Source of the DNA: an uncultured Chthonomonas sp.
GTDB taxonomy: Bacteria > Armatimonadota > Chthonomonadetes > Chthonomonadales > CAJBBX01
Assembly (NCBI GenBank): GCA_903951425.1
Contig: CAJBBX010000013.1
Span: 35,938-99,937, forward strand
DNA length: 64,000 nt
Direction of reading: 5' to 3'
This document shows positions 17,356-27,289 of the stretch, piece by piece. Made by a program: the position numbers and the translations under genes. The first letter of the stretch is position 1. Every line of letters starts with the position of its first letter. Under the pieces are notes generated by a model that did not search any database, was not told where the DNA came from, and saw only the letters and a list, made by a program, of their open reading frames with translations.

Positions 17356-19023
17356 CTACGCCGAGCGCTGCTGGATGTCCAGCAGCGTCTTCATCACGTC
17401 GTACAGCGGGTCGGCAGTGCCGGCCACGCCGAACGCGTCGTGCAGGCGGCGGTAGAGGCTGTATAGCTCGTCGTAGACCGCCTTGCGCCCCTCGTCGGGC
17501 GTGTAGGTGGCCGAGGTGGGGCTGGCCATGGCGGCCTGGGCGGCTGCAGCGTCAGGGTAGACGCCGGCGGCCACGGCGCCGAAGATCGCCGCACCCAGCG
17601 CACAGGTCTGGCTTGACTTGGCGACGGAGATCGTCTGGCCCGTGATGTCGGCGTAGGTCTGCATCATGAAGGGGTTCTTCTCGGCGATGCCTCCGCAGGC
17701 CACCATCCGCTCCAGCGGCACGCCGTACTCGGCCATGCGCTCCAGGATCGCGCGGGCGCCGAAGGCCGTGGCCTCGATGAGCGCGCGGTAGATCTCGGCG
17801 CGCGTGGTGCGGAGCGTCTGGCCGATGAGCAGGCCCGTCAGCCGCGCATCCACCAGCACGCATCGGTTGCCGTTGTTCCAGTCCAGGGCCAGCAGGCCTG
17901 ACTGGCCGGGCTTCAGCGCGGCGGCCTCGGCGGTGAGCAGGTTGTGGAGGTCGTTGTCGCCCTGGCAGACCTGCAGGACGTACCAGTTGAAGATATCGCC
18001 CACGGCGCTCTGGCCGGCCTCGACGCCCAGCATTCCGGGCAGAACCGATCCATCCACGATTCCGCAGACGCCGGGGATCTCCGCCGCCGCCTCGCCCCGG
18101 GCGCCCACGGTGATGTCGCAGGTCGAGGTGCCCATGATCTTGACCATGCAGCCCGGCTTCACGCCCGATCCCACTGCGCCCATGTGCGCGTCGAAGGCGC
18201 CCACGGCGATGGCGATGCCGGGCGTCAGGCCCAGCTTCGCGGCCCACTCGGGGCAGAGCTTGCCGGCAGGGGTGTCGGCGGCGTAGGCCTTGGAGTAGAG
18301 CCGATCGCGCAGGTCGGCCAGCTTGGGGTCGAGCATCGACAGGAATCCCCTGTCCGGCAGTCCGCCCCAGTCGTCGGCGTACATGGCTTTGTGGCCCGCC
18401 GAGCAGACGCCGCGGAGTAGCCGGTCCGGGTTCGTGTCGCCGGCGAGCAGGGCCGGGATGTAGTCGCAGAACTCCACCCAGCTGTAGGCGGCATCGAAAA
18501 CGTCGGCGCCCACGTGCAGGCAGTGGAGGATCTTGGCGAAGAACCACTCGGAGGAGTAGGTCCCGCCGCAGCGAGCCAGGTACTGGGGGCGGTGCTCGGC
18601 GGCCAGTGCGGTGATGCGCTCGGCCTCGGCCATGGAGGAGTGGTCCTTCCAGAGCCATGCCAGGGCGTTCGGGTTGTCATGGAAGTCGGGCACCAGGGCC
18701 AATGGCGTGCCGTCTTCGTCCACGGGGATGGGCGTGGAGCCGGTGGTATCGACGCCGATGCCGACCACGTCGGCCGGGTCGAAGGCGGGATCGGCGGCCT
18801 CTGCGGCGGCCAGCGCGCCCGTGGCGGCGGCAACCAACCCCTCGTGGTAGTCCAGCGGGTGCTGTCGGGCTACGTGCGGGTTGGCAGGATCGGTGATGAC
18901 GCCCATCTCGCCCCGCGTGTAGCTATGGACGCAGGAGGCCAACTCGCGGCCATCCTCCACGGCGACGACGAGGGCGCGCACCGAGTTGGTGCCGTAGTCC
19001 AGCCCCAGGGAATATCTACCCAT
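17356..19023 (-). CDS. araB: Ribulokinase
   Basis: ATG 19023; 'YSLGLDYGTNSVRALVV', 'VVGIGVDTTGSTPIPVDEDGTPLAL', 'MACGGIAEKNPFMMQTYADITGQTISVAKSSQTCALGAAIFGAVAAG'. Confidence 0.96.
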   Translation of the reverse strand: MGRYSLGLDYGTNSVRALVVAVEDGRELASCVHSYTRGEMGVITDPANPHVARQHPLDYHEGLVAAATGALAAAEAADPAFDPADVVGIGVDTTGSTPIPVDEDGTPLALVPDFHDNPNALAWLWKDHSSMAEAERITALAAEHRPQYLARCGGTYSSEWFFAKILHCLHVGADVFDAAYSWVEFCDYIPALLAGDTNPDRLLRGVCSAGHKAMYADDWGGLPDRGFLSMLDPKLADLRDRLYSKAYAADTPAGKLCPEWAAKLGLTPGIAIAVGAFDAHMGAVGSGVKPGCMVKIMGTSTCDITVGARGEAAAEIPGVCGIVDGSVLPGMLGVEAGQSAVGDIFNWYVLQVCQGDNDLHNLLTAEAAALKPGQSGLLALDWNNGNRCVLVDARLTGLLIGQTLRTTRAEIYRALIEATAFGARAILERMAEYGVPLERMVACGGIAEKNPFMMQTYADITGQTISVAKSSQTCALGAAIFGAVAAGVYPDAAAAQAAMASPTSATYTPDEGRKAVYDELYSLYRRLHDAFGVAGTADPLYDVMKTLLDIQQRSA

Positions 19024-19172
19024 AATATCTCCGGTCCTCCATGAGTAGTTCGCACGCCGCCGCGGTGACCACCTAGGGTGGGCGCCGGCCAGTGCAGACG
19101 TGGCACCATTATGGACCGTCCGGAGGGCCAAAAGCGAGGGTGCGGCCACGGCGTCGGGCGCCGCGATGCTCC

Positions 19173-21240
19173 TCAGCCGCTCGGGACGGTTGCATCGAGC
19201 GCCGTTCGCACCGCACGAGCCAGCTCGTCGCGCGTAAAGGGCTTGGGGAGCAACGTCGCGTTGTCCCGAAGGAGGCGGCTACCGAGCGCCTCGGCGGTGT
19301 AGCCGGACATGAAGAGGCGCCTGAGGCCCGGCCTCGCCGCCACCAGGCGATCGGCCAGTTCGGCGCCGTCCATCTCGGGCATCACGACGTCGGTGAGAAG
19401 CAGGTCGATGGACCCGCCGTACGCCTCGGAGAGCGCCAACGCCTCGGCGGGCGATGAGGCCGACATGACATCGTAGCCCAGCGGCGTCAGGAACCTGCGG
19501 CACGTGGTGAGCAGGCCTTTCTCGTCCTCGACCAGCAGCACCGTTTCACCGCGTCCCAGCGGCCGCTCCGACGGCTCAGGCGCGGCAACCGGCGTGGCCT
19601 CGCCGACGGCTCGGGGCAGGAAGACATGCACGGTGGTGCCCTTGCCTTCGACGCTCTCGGCCCGGACGATGCCGCCGCTCTGGGTGGCGGCGCCGTAGAC
19701 CTGGGCCAGCCCGAGGCCCGTCCCTTCGCCGACGCCCTTCGTGGTGAAGAAGGGCTCGAACATGCGCGCCAGGGCCTCGGGGGCGATGCCGCATCCGGTG
19801 TCACGCACCGTCAGCGCCGCATGCTCCCCCGGTGTGTGGCCGGGCGTTCCGGCGCAGTCGGCCTCGGTAAGGATGACGTTGCTTGTCTCAATGGTGATCG
19901 CGCCCACGCCCTTGATGGCATCCCTGCCGTTGATGCAGAGGTTCATCAGCACCTGGGACATCTGCGTAAGGTCCACCCGCACCGGCCACGGCTCAGTTGC
20001 GGGTCGGATCTCCAGGGCAATCTGCTCACCGAGCATCGACCGCAGCATGTCGGCCATCCCTGCAGTGATCTCATTCAGATCGGTCACCTGGGGCGCCACC
20101 GCCTCCTGCCGGGCGAACGCCAGCAGGTCCCGCGTGAGCGTCGCGGAGTGTCGTGCCGCCTGCTGGGCCTGGAGGAGGTCGCGTACGATGGGCTGGTCGG
20201 CCGGCAGTTGCTCAATGGCGAGCTCCAGCCGGCCGAGGATGATCCCCAGCATGTTGTTGAAGTCGTGGGCGACCCCCTCCGGCGAGCCTGCCGATCGACT
20301 CCAGCCTCCGACCGTCGCTCCGCAGGGCGTCGAGGCGCTTGCGCTCCGTGACGTCGTGGATGAAGCCCACCAGCCGGCCCCCGCCCACGGCTTCATACTG
20401 GAGGCTCGCCTCGACATCGACGAGTGAGCCGTCCTTGCGCCTGAACGTGGCCTCGAACCTCTCGCCGGCCTTCCGCGCCATGCGCCTGAGTAGTTCCGCG
20501 CCGTCCGAGTCATTCGGCAGGAGGTCCCTGTAGCGCATGGTGAGCAGCTCATGGCGGCCGTAGCCGGTCATCTGCTCCAGGGCGCGGTTAACCTTCATCA
20601 GCCGTCCTGCATGGTCGGTCTGCAGGAACCCGTCCAGCGCCGCCTCCAACACCGTCCGGTGCCACTCCTCGCTTCTCCGCAGGGCGTCGAGGGCGCCGTA
20701 CTGCTCTGCCATATCGGTGATCGCCACATGGTAGCTGATGCCGTTGATGATGTCTTCTGCCCGAACGGTGTCGAGCCGCACCGGCGTATGGCCGCCGCCC
20801 GGCGTGCGCAACCGGAGCTCAGTGACATGCTGCGACATCGCGCCGGCGAACGAACGGCGGTGCAGGTGGAACGCGTCCTGGTCGTCGGCTACCACCAAGC
20901 TCGTGACGGGTCGGCCGATCAGGGAATCCCTGTCGATGCCAAGCATATCGGCCGCGATGCTGTTGGCCTCCCGGATCGCCCACTCGGCATCGAGGCAGAG
21001 GTAGCCGATGGGGGCCGACTCGAAGAGGCTCTGGAACCGCGCCTGCACCTCCTCTACGCGCTCCAGGGCGGCCCGCAACTCGTCGTTCTGCATCTCCAGT
21101 TCGATCCGATGGACCCGGAGCTCATGCAGCAGCACGGACTCGCCGTCCGCATCGACCGGCCAAAGCCCGTCCCCTGCCTGCGCCTCGGCAAGGCCACGCA
21201 GTCGCATCTCGGCAGGCGTGAGTCCCGTGTCCTCGCTCAT
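19173..21240 (-). pseudogene. Hybrid PAS-sensor histidine kinase with receiver domain, split by an apparent +1 frameshift at 20273-20277
   Basis: ORF 20212-21240 (PAS domains, ends ...RRLESIGRLAGG|GRPRLQQ) and ORF 19173-20552 (|EGVAHDFNNMLGIILG... HATPase, REC) are halves of one kinase; ideal junction is AGGVAHDFNN. Confidence 0.85.
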
Positions 21241-24221
21241 GGCTCCAGCCTCCTTTCGGTGGATGCCACCCCATAGACCTCGCCGTCGTCCTTCACCAGC
21301 GCGGTGGCTGTGACCAGGACGCGGATTGTGGAGCCGTCCTTGCAGAGCCGTTCTGCACCATACGGGTCGAGCGCCGCGCCCTGGCTCAGCCCGAGCAACG
21401 ACTGCAGCTCGGACTGGACGGCGGCGTCAGGGATGCGGTCGCAAGCCTTGATCTCCAGGGCCTCGGCCTCCGTCCAGCCGTACATGGAGCAGGCAGCCGG
21501 GTTCCAGGCCAGCACCTGGCCCGACAGGTCCTGCAGGATCACCGGGTCGCGGGAGTCGATGATCGCGGCGGCCATCCGGCGCAGGATCTGCGTTTCCCGA
21601 AGCGCCTCGCGGGCCTTGCGCATCTCCGAGATCTCGTCGAAGGTGACCACGGCGCCCTCGATGGCGTTCTCCAGCGTGCGGTAGGGCCGGATGTGCATCA
21701 GGTACCAGGCGCCGTTCGCGGTCTGGACCTCGATGTGCTTGGAAACGAGTGTGTCGAGCACAGACTTGATGTCGGCCTCAAGACTCGAGTAGTCCATCAG
21801 TTTGGAGGCGATATGCCCGATGGGCCGGCCCACATCGGCGGGGATCAGGTTGATCACCTTGGCTGCCGGCGGCGTGAACCGCAGGATGCGCAGGTCGTGG
21901 TCGGTGAAGAGCGTGCCGATGCCCGTGCCGGCCAGCAGGTTGTTCATGTCGTTGTTGGCCCGCGACAGCTCCACGATACTCGAGTGGAGCTCGGCGTTGA
22001 TGGTGGTCAGCTCCTCGTTGAGCGCCTGCAGCTCCTCCTTGGAGGTCTCCAGCTCCTCGTTCGTGGACTGCAACTCCTCGTTTACCGACTGGAGCTCCTC
22101 GTTGGCCGATTGCAGCTCCTCGCACGAGGTTTCCATCTCCTCCTGCAGCGTTCGGATGCGGTCTTCCTTGGCCATGACGTCGCGACGTAGGGCGTCCACG
22201 CGCTCGTCGGTGGCCGCCGCGTCCATCGGGGCCGTCGCGGACTCCGCCGGAGCATGCGCATCGGCGCCGGGGTCCCGGATCTCGTCGAATGCGACTACGA
22301 AGAGATCGGCTCCGTGCGATCCGACGCGGTCCTGGCGCACCGGTCGCACGGTAACGCGGACATCGGTCCACGAGCCGTTGGTCCGGACGCGCACGGGGTT
22401 GCGTGACGCGATCTCCTGTGTGGCGGCGGCGGACTCCAGGGCGCCCGCAAGGCTGGGGCGCAAGCCGTCCCTAGCCATCCTGAGGACGTTGAGACCCGCG
22501 GCTCCAGCCGTGGGCTCAAGGAACTGGCCCGTCCTGCCGTGCAGGTATAGGATATCGCCGCGGGGGTTCACCAGAACCCCCACGGGTGACGTGTGCCGTA
22601 GTAGTTCACGCTCAATGATTTCGCGCAATGACGAGTCCACCTCATGTTTTGGCCGCGTCTGTGCTCGAACAGGCGTCGCAGGCCCGGAGGAAGAGCCTGA
22701 CACGCCGATGGGGCCGGCGGCTCGGCCGGGCATGGGGCTGATGTTGCGGCGGTAGAGCCTTGCCTTGCGGTCGACGGCCGTGTATTCGTTGGCGAACTCG
22801 CCCACGGTCTCAGACATTCCGAGAAGCAGGAAGCCGTTGGGCTTGAGGGCGTAGTGGAAGAGCGGTATGAGGCGCTTCTGCAGGTCGGCGCCCATGTAGA
22901 TGAGCACGTTCCGGCACGCTATGAGGTCGAGGCGGGAGAAGGGCGGGTCCCGCGTGACATCCTGCTTGGAGAAGACCACAGAGCTTCGTATGCTCTTGCT
23001 GATGCGGTAGGCGCCGCCGGGCTCCCGCGTGAAGTGGCGCGCCAGCCGCTCCGGAGGGACATCGGCCGTGATGCTGGCCGGGTAGATGCCGGCCCGGGCG
23101 TGCTGGATGGCCCGCGTATCGATATCGGTGGCGAAAATGAGCATCCCCGGCCCGCGCCGGCGCTCCTCGAGCCGCTCCTGCACCAGGATGGCCAGCGAGT
23201 AGGCCTCCTCGCCTGTGGCGCACCCGGGGACCCAGATGCGGATCATCGAGTCCTCATCGTGGCCGTCGAAGAGCGCGGGGAGCACGTACTCCTGAAGCGC
23301 CGCGAATGCCGGGGCGTCGCGGAAGAAGCTCGTGACGCCGATGAGGAGGTCGTAGAAGAGCGCATCGAGTTCTGACGGCGCTCCGCACAGGAACCGCGCG
23401 TAGGCCTCCATCGTTTCGATCTGGAGGACGGCCATGCGCCGGCGAACACGCCTGACGATGGTGCTGGGCTTGTAGGGCGACAGGTCGTGCCCGGTATGCG
23501 TCTTCACCAATGCGAGCACGGTCCGCAGGCCGGCCTCACCCCCTCCGCCTGCCATGGCGCTGGGCTGCGCGGCGTTCCACCAGGCGCGCTCAACGTAGGC
23601 GATCAACCTGGCAGGCATCTCGTTGGGGGGCACCACCATGTCGACCATGCCGGTGTCGATGGCGCTCTGCGGCATGCCGCTGAACTCCGTGGTGTCCGGG
23701 GTCTGGGCCAGTGTCAGGCCGCCCTCGCCCTTGATCGCACGGGTGCCCAGCGTCCCGTCGCTGCCGGTGCCCGAGAGCACGATGGAGATGGCGCGCTCGT
23801 GCTGGTCCTCGGCCAGCGACCGGAACAGATAGTCGATGGGCAGGCGAACACCGTGCTGCCTATCCTGCTCCACAAGGTAGAGGGCGCCGTCGCGCACCGA
23901 CATGTTGCGGCTGGGCGGGATGATGTAGGCGCAGTCCGGACGGATCGGCATTCCGTCCTCGGCCTCCTGGACCCGCATGCGCGTGTAGCGGCTCACCAGG
24001 CTGGAGAGCATGCTCTTGTGGTCGGGGGCCAGGTGCTGCACTAGCACGAAGGCCATGCCCGTGTCGGAGTCCGGCGGCATACCGGAGAAGAAGGCCTCAA
24101 AAGCCGCCAGTCCGCCCGCGGAGGCGCCGATGCCGACGATGGGGAACGTCTCCGGTTTGGGCGTGGGGGCTTCAGGCGTGCCGTTGCCCGGAGTGGCGCT
24201 GTCGTTCACGGTCGGTTTCAT
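21237..24221 (-). CDS. CheB methylesterase-CheR methyltransferase-PAS fusion protein
   Basis: 'IVGIGASAGGLAAFEAFFSGMP' (CheB), 'SSFFRDAPAFAAL...IRIWVPGCATGEEAYSLAILVQE...DLIACRNVLIYM' (CheR), coiled-coil NEELQS repeats, PAS; ATGA overlap with the downstream kinase. Confidence 0.93.
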   Translation of the reverse strand: MKPTVNDSATPGNGTPEAPTPKPETFPIVGIGASAGGLAAFEAFFSGMPPDSDTGMAFVLVQHLAPDHKSMLSSLVSRYTRMRVQEAEDGMPIRPDCAYIIPPSRNMSVRDGALYLVEQDRQHGVRLPIDYLFRSLAEDQHERAISIVLSGTGSDGTLGTRAIKGEGGLTLAQTPDTTEFSGMPQSAIDTGMVDMVVPPNEMPARLIAYVERAWWNAAQPSAMAGGGGEAGLRTVLALVKTHTGHDLSPYKPSTIVRRVRRRMAVLQIETMEAYARFLCGAPSELDALFYDLLIGVTSFFRDAPAFAALQEYVLPALFDGHDEDSMIRIWVPGCATGEEAYSLAILVQERLEERRRGPGMLIFATDIDTRAIQHARAGIYPASITADVPPERLARHFTREPGGAYRISKSIRSSVVFSKQDVTRDPPFSRLDLIACRNVLIYMGADLQKRLIPLFHYALKPNGFLLLGMSETVGEFANEYTAVDRKARLYRRNISPMPGRAAGPIGVSGSSSGPATPVRAQTRPKHEVDSSLREIIERELLRHTSPVGVLVNPRGDILYLHGRTGQFLEPTAGAAGLNVLRMARDGLRPSLAGALESAAATQEIASRNPVRVRTNGSWTDVRVTVRPVRQDRVGSHGADLFVVAFDEIRDPGADAHAPAESATAPMDAAATDERVDALRRDVMAKEDRIRTLQEEMETSCEELQSANEELQSVNEELQSTNEELETSKEELQALNEELTTINAELHSSIVELSRANNDMNNLLAGTGIGTLFTDHDLRILRFTPPAAKVINLIPADVGRPIGHIASKLMDYSSLEADIKSVLDTLVSKHIEVQTANGAWYLMHIRPYRTLENAIEGAVVTFDEISEMRKAREALRETQILRRMAAAIIDSRDPVILQDLSGQVLAWNPAACSMYGWTEAEALEIKACDRIPDAAVQSELQSLLGLSQGAALDPYGAERLCKDGSTIRVLVTATALVKDDGEVYGVASTERRLEP

Positions 24222-24663
24222 GGCGGCCTCCTGCCTGCGCCATCGTTGGCGCAGCGCGGCATCTGGGCCTGGAGTCTGCGGCGTCATGCGACCCATGGGG
24301 CACGGCGCCACCGCAGCGATGACCTGTCATCGGCGACCAATAGAGTTTGACTGCTGTGGGCATCACGACGTACCGCAATGGTACCCCTGATCGCCGCATT
24401 TGGGCCCGAGCAATGACACATCCGATAACTGCCGGTCCGGTCATGGGCTGCGGGTGGACAGGTCGGACACGTCTGACTTGTCTGGTCATGGATCTCGGGC
24501 GGGCCCGCGACCCATAGCGTCGTGCAAAGGGGCGAAGCGACTGGTCGATCGTCCAGGTTTCGGCAGAGGTCGACCGGCCGGCGCTTCGGCTACGGCCGTC
24601 TGCCATGAGCCCTGTTCGCGATACACTATCTCGTGCCACGCCGCCGACGACGAAGGGGGAGCC

Positions 24664-25995
24664 ATGGAACAACCGAGCGTAGCCGAACCGACCGCCCCGC
24701 GCCGCTTCGGCACGGTGGGCCTGTACGTGCAGCCCCCGATGGCCGCGCGGGCGCACTACCTCGACTTCTACAAGGCGTGCGCCTACGACTACCTTGAGTT
24801 CTGCGAGGGCGGCTTCGCGCACCGGACCGACCTGCTGCCCGCCTACCACGCCGAGGTGGCCGACGCCATCCGCCAGGCCCAGCGCAAGGGCTTCAAGGTC
24901 TGGATGCTGCTTCTCGCGGGCATGAAGCAGTGGAAGGGCCCCGATGCCTCCGGCGGAGCGGGCACCTTCAGCGCGCTGGATGCGGCGGAACTCGAGGAGC
25001 GGCTGGGCTACATCGAGCAGGCCGTGAAGGCGCTGCGCGGCGCCGACGGCTTCGAGTTCTTCGCGGGCGATCCCGGCGGCGACCCCCAGGGGCGCAGCAC
25101 CGTGAAGGACTGCATCGCCTTCTCGCAACGCGTCAAGCAGATCGTCGGCAGGCGCGCCCCCGGCGCGGGCTTCGGGCTGAACCTCTGGGCCATCGCCGAG
25201 TGGTCGGGCTTCCCGTCGCCCTTTTCGCTGGCCTTCTGGCAGAAGCAGGTGGAGCTCTCCCGCGCTGTGGCCGCCGAGCCGGGCCTCCTGGGTCCCGACT
25301 GCGGCGTCCTCTTCTCCATGGACAACACCTACCGCTCGCTGACTCTGACGGCGCTGGCCGACTTCGGCGTGGAGCCGGAGACCTACCCCAAAGCCGCCGA
25401 CGTGGAGGCCCTGCGCCGCCGCAAGGTGAAGCCGCTGCTGGGCTGGCCCTACTTCCTGGTGGACGAGTGCGACGACGGCTTCATCACGCCCAACAACGTG
25501 GTGACCGGCGGCCAGTCGCAGTCCGAGACACGCTACATCCGCGCCATCGTCGACCATGGCCATGAGGTGGGGCTCGATGGTCTGGTCGCCAACGCCTCCT
25601 TCGTGGCGGCCGAGGCGCTGAATATCTACGCCTTCGGGCGCATGTGCCGCGAACCGGGGCTGTCGCCCGGCGCCTTTCTGGACGACTGGGCAGGCATGAT
25701 TGCCGACAAGGCCACGGCGCCCGCGCTGGGTCGCGTGCTGCGCTTCATCGAGAACCGCTGCAACTGGCAGAACAGCCTGCCCGCCCGGTTCCGCCTGCCG
25801 GACTTCCAGGACTTCGGCCTGGCGGACACCGCCGAGGCTATGGCCCTGCTGGAGACCGTCCGGCCGCGGGCCAAGGCTCCCATCCCGTTGCCCGAGCCCC
25901 CGCCGCAGGTCCTTGCGCGTTACCGCCAGCGGCTGCAGAGGATCGCCGCGGGCGACGTCGGCGGTCCCAACCCCCACTACAAGCCGCAGCGCTAG
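24664..25995 (+). CDS. Uncharacterised protein, TIM-barrel/glycosidase-like
   Basis: ATG 24664 with GGGGGAGCC upstream; 443 aa, no confidently recognised family; followed by carbohydrate-esterase-like gene. Confidence 0.6.
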   Translation: MEQPSVAEPTAPRRFGTVGLYVQPPMAARAHYLDFYKACAYDYLEFCEGGFAHRTDLLPAYHAEVADAIRQAQRKGFKVWMLLLAGMKQWKGPDASGGAGTFSALDAAELEERLGYIEQAVKALRGADGFEFFAGDPGGDPQGRSTVKDCIAFSQRVKQIVGRRAPGAGFGLNLWAIAEWSGFPSPFSLAFWQKQVELSRAVAAEPGLLGPDCGVLFSMDNTYRSLTLTALADFGVEPETYPKAADVEALRRRKVKPLLGWPYFLVDECDDGFITPNNVVTGGQSQSETRYIRAIVDHGHEVGLDGLVANASFVAAEALNIYAFGRMCREPGLSPGAFLDDWAGMIADKATAPALGRVLRFIENRCNWQNSLPARFRLPDFQDFGLADTAEAMALLETVRPRAKAPIPLPEPPPQVLARYRQRLQRIAAGDVGGPNPHYKPQR

Positions 25996-26017
25996 CCGCT
26001 GCCCCCGGAGACGAGAG

Positions 26018-27268
26018 ATGAACCTGTGGCCGCTCTGTCTGACGCTCTGTGCGTTGCTGCCCGCCGCCGGATGCGCCGCCCAGTCGGCGCCGAAGGTCCG
26101 TCCGCTCCCGGCGGGTTGGGCCGATGCCGATATTTGGGTTTGCGCTGGGCAGTCCAACATGGCCGGCGCGGGGATCATTGCCGGCCAGCCGAAGCCCGAG
26201 CCGGGCGTCGTGATGTACAACATGGACGGACGCTGGATGCCCGCCGTGGAGCCGCTGCACCGCATCTTCGCCTCCGACGCGTCGGCGATCCGCGACACGC
26301 TCATTAAGAACTGGGGGCGGCCCGGTTACGACGCGGCGCGCAAGCAGGAGGCGAAGCAGCCCTACGGCGGCGTGGGCCCCGGCATGCCCTTCGCGCGGCA
26401 CATCGTGCGGCAGACCGGACGCAAAGTGGCGCTCGTGCCCTGCGCGCTGGGAGCCACATCCATGGCCGACTGGAGCCCGCGGCGCAAGGGCGAGGGCGAC
26501 GGCTCGCTCTACGGCAACATGCTCCAGCGCATCGCCGAGGTCGGCGGCAAGGTGAAGGGCCTCATCTGGTACCAGGGCGAGGGCGAGACCATGGCCGGTC
26601 TGCAGGCGCCCTTCACGGTCACCTGGCTCGAGTTCGTCGACAGCATCCGGCGCGATACGGGCATCGCGGATCTGCCCATCATCACCGTGCAGATCGCCCG
26701 CTACTGCCTCGATACCGACCCAGCCTACGGTCTCGCCTGGGAGTCGATCCGCGACCAGCAGCGCACCGTCGTCGCCAGGCGGGTGAACCTCTTCGTCGTG
26801 CCCGCCATCGACCTGCCCACCGACGACCTGATCCACATCGGCACGACGGGCCACAAGCGCCTCGGCGTCCGCATGGCCGAGGTCGCGCTGGACAAGGTCT
26901 ACCACCGTCCGGGCCGCGCCTCCACCATTGACTATGCGTCCTACGAGATTGTGCCGGACCCGAACCCGCTTCACAATCGCCTGAAGGTCCGGTTCACCGG
27001 CGTCAACGGCCGCCTGCAGGCGGAAGGGCGGGCCTCGGGATTCTCGTTGCGGTCCGACGAGCCGCTGAAGGACGGGCCCATGGTCTTCAAGGTGGAGTTC
27101 GACGCGAAGGAGCCGTCGACGGCCATACTCTGGACGACCAAGGCCATCGAGAAGCCCGTCTCGCTCTACTACGGTGCGGGCCTCGACCCCTACGCCAACA
27201 TCGCCGATAGCAGGGACATGGCCGTGCCGGCCTTTGGGCCGATCCGCGTCCTGCCCGTAGCCAAGTAG
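26018..27268 (+). CDS. Exported sialate O-acetylesterase/SGNH-type carbohydrate esterase
   Basis: ATG 26018, lipoprotein-like signal; 'DIWVCAGQSNMAGAG', 'KGLIWYQGEGETMAG', 'DDLIHIGTTGHKRLGVRMA' (GQSNM, WYQGE, H-catalytic block). Confidence 0.88.
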   Translation: MNLWPLCLTLCALLPAAGCAAQSAPKVRPLPAGWADADIWVCAGQSNMAGAGIIAGQPKPEPGVVMYNMDGRWMPAVEPLHRIFASDASAIRDTLIKNWGRPGYDAARKQEAKQPYGGVGPGMPFARHIVRQTGRKVALVPCALGATSMADWSPRRKGEGDGSLYGNMLQRIAEVGGKVKGLIWYQGEGETMAGLQAPFTVTWLEFVDSIRRDTGIADLPIITVQIARYCLDTDPAYGLAWESIRDQQRTVVARRVNLFVVPAIDLPTDDLIHIGTTGHKRLGVRMAEVALDKVYHRPGRASTIDYASYEIVPDPNPLHNRLKVRFTGVNGRLQAEGRASGFSLRSDEPLKDGPMVFKVEFDAKEPSTAILWTTKAIEKPVSLYYGAGLDPYANIADSRDMAVPAFGPIRVLPVAK

Positions 27269-27289
27269 CCCACACAGGAGGAAGCGCCC

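Noticed and set aside
15194-17455. 753-aa + strand ORF
   Set aside because: Shadow ORF antisense to the isomerase and araD genes.
21965-22150. Repetitive DNA with regular ctcctcgttg-type units, CRISPR-like at first glance
   Set aside because: Encodes in-frame coiled-coil heptads (NEELQS/EELQA) of the CheB-CheR fusion; the repeats are short, imperfect and lack unique spacers.
24172-26304. 710-aa minus-strand ORF
   Set aside because: Runs antisense through the 24664-25995 gene and overlaps the CheB/CheR start; no recognisable protein features.
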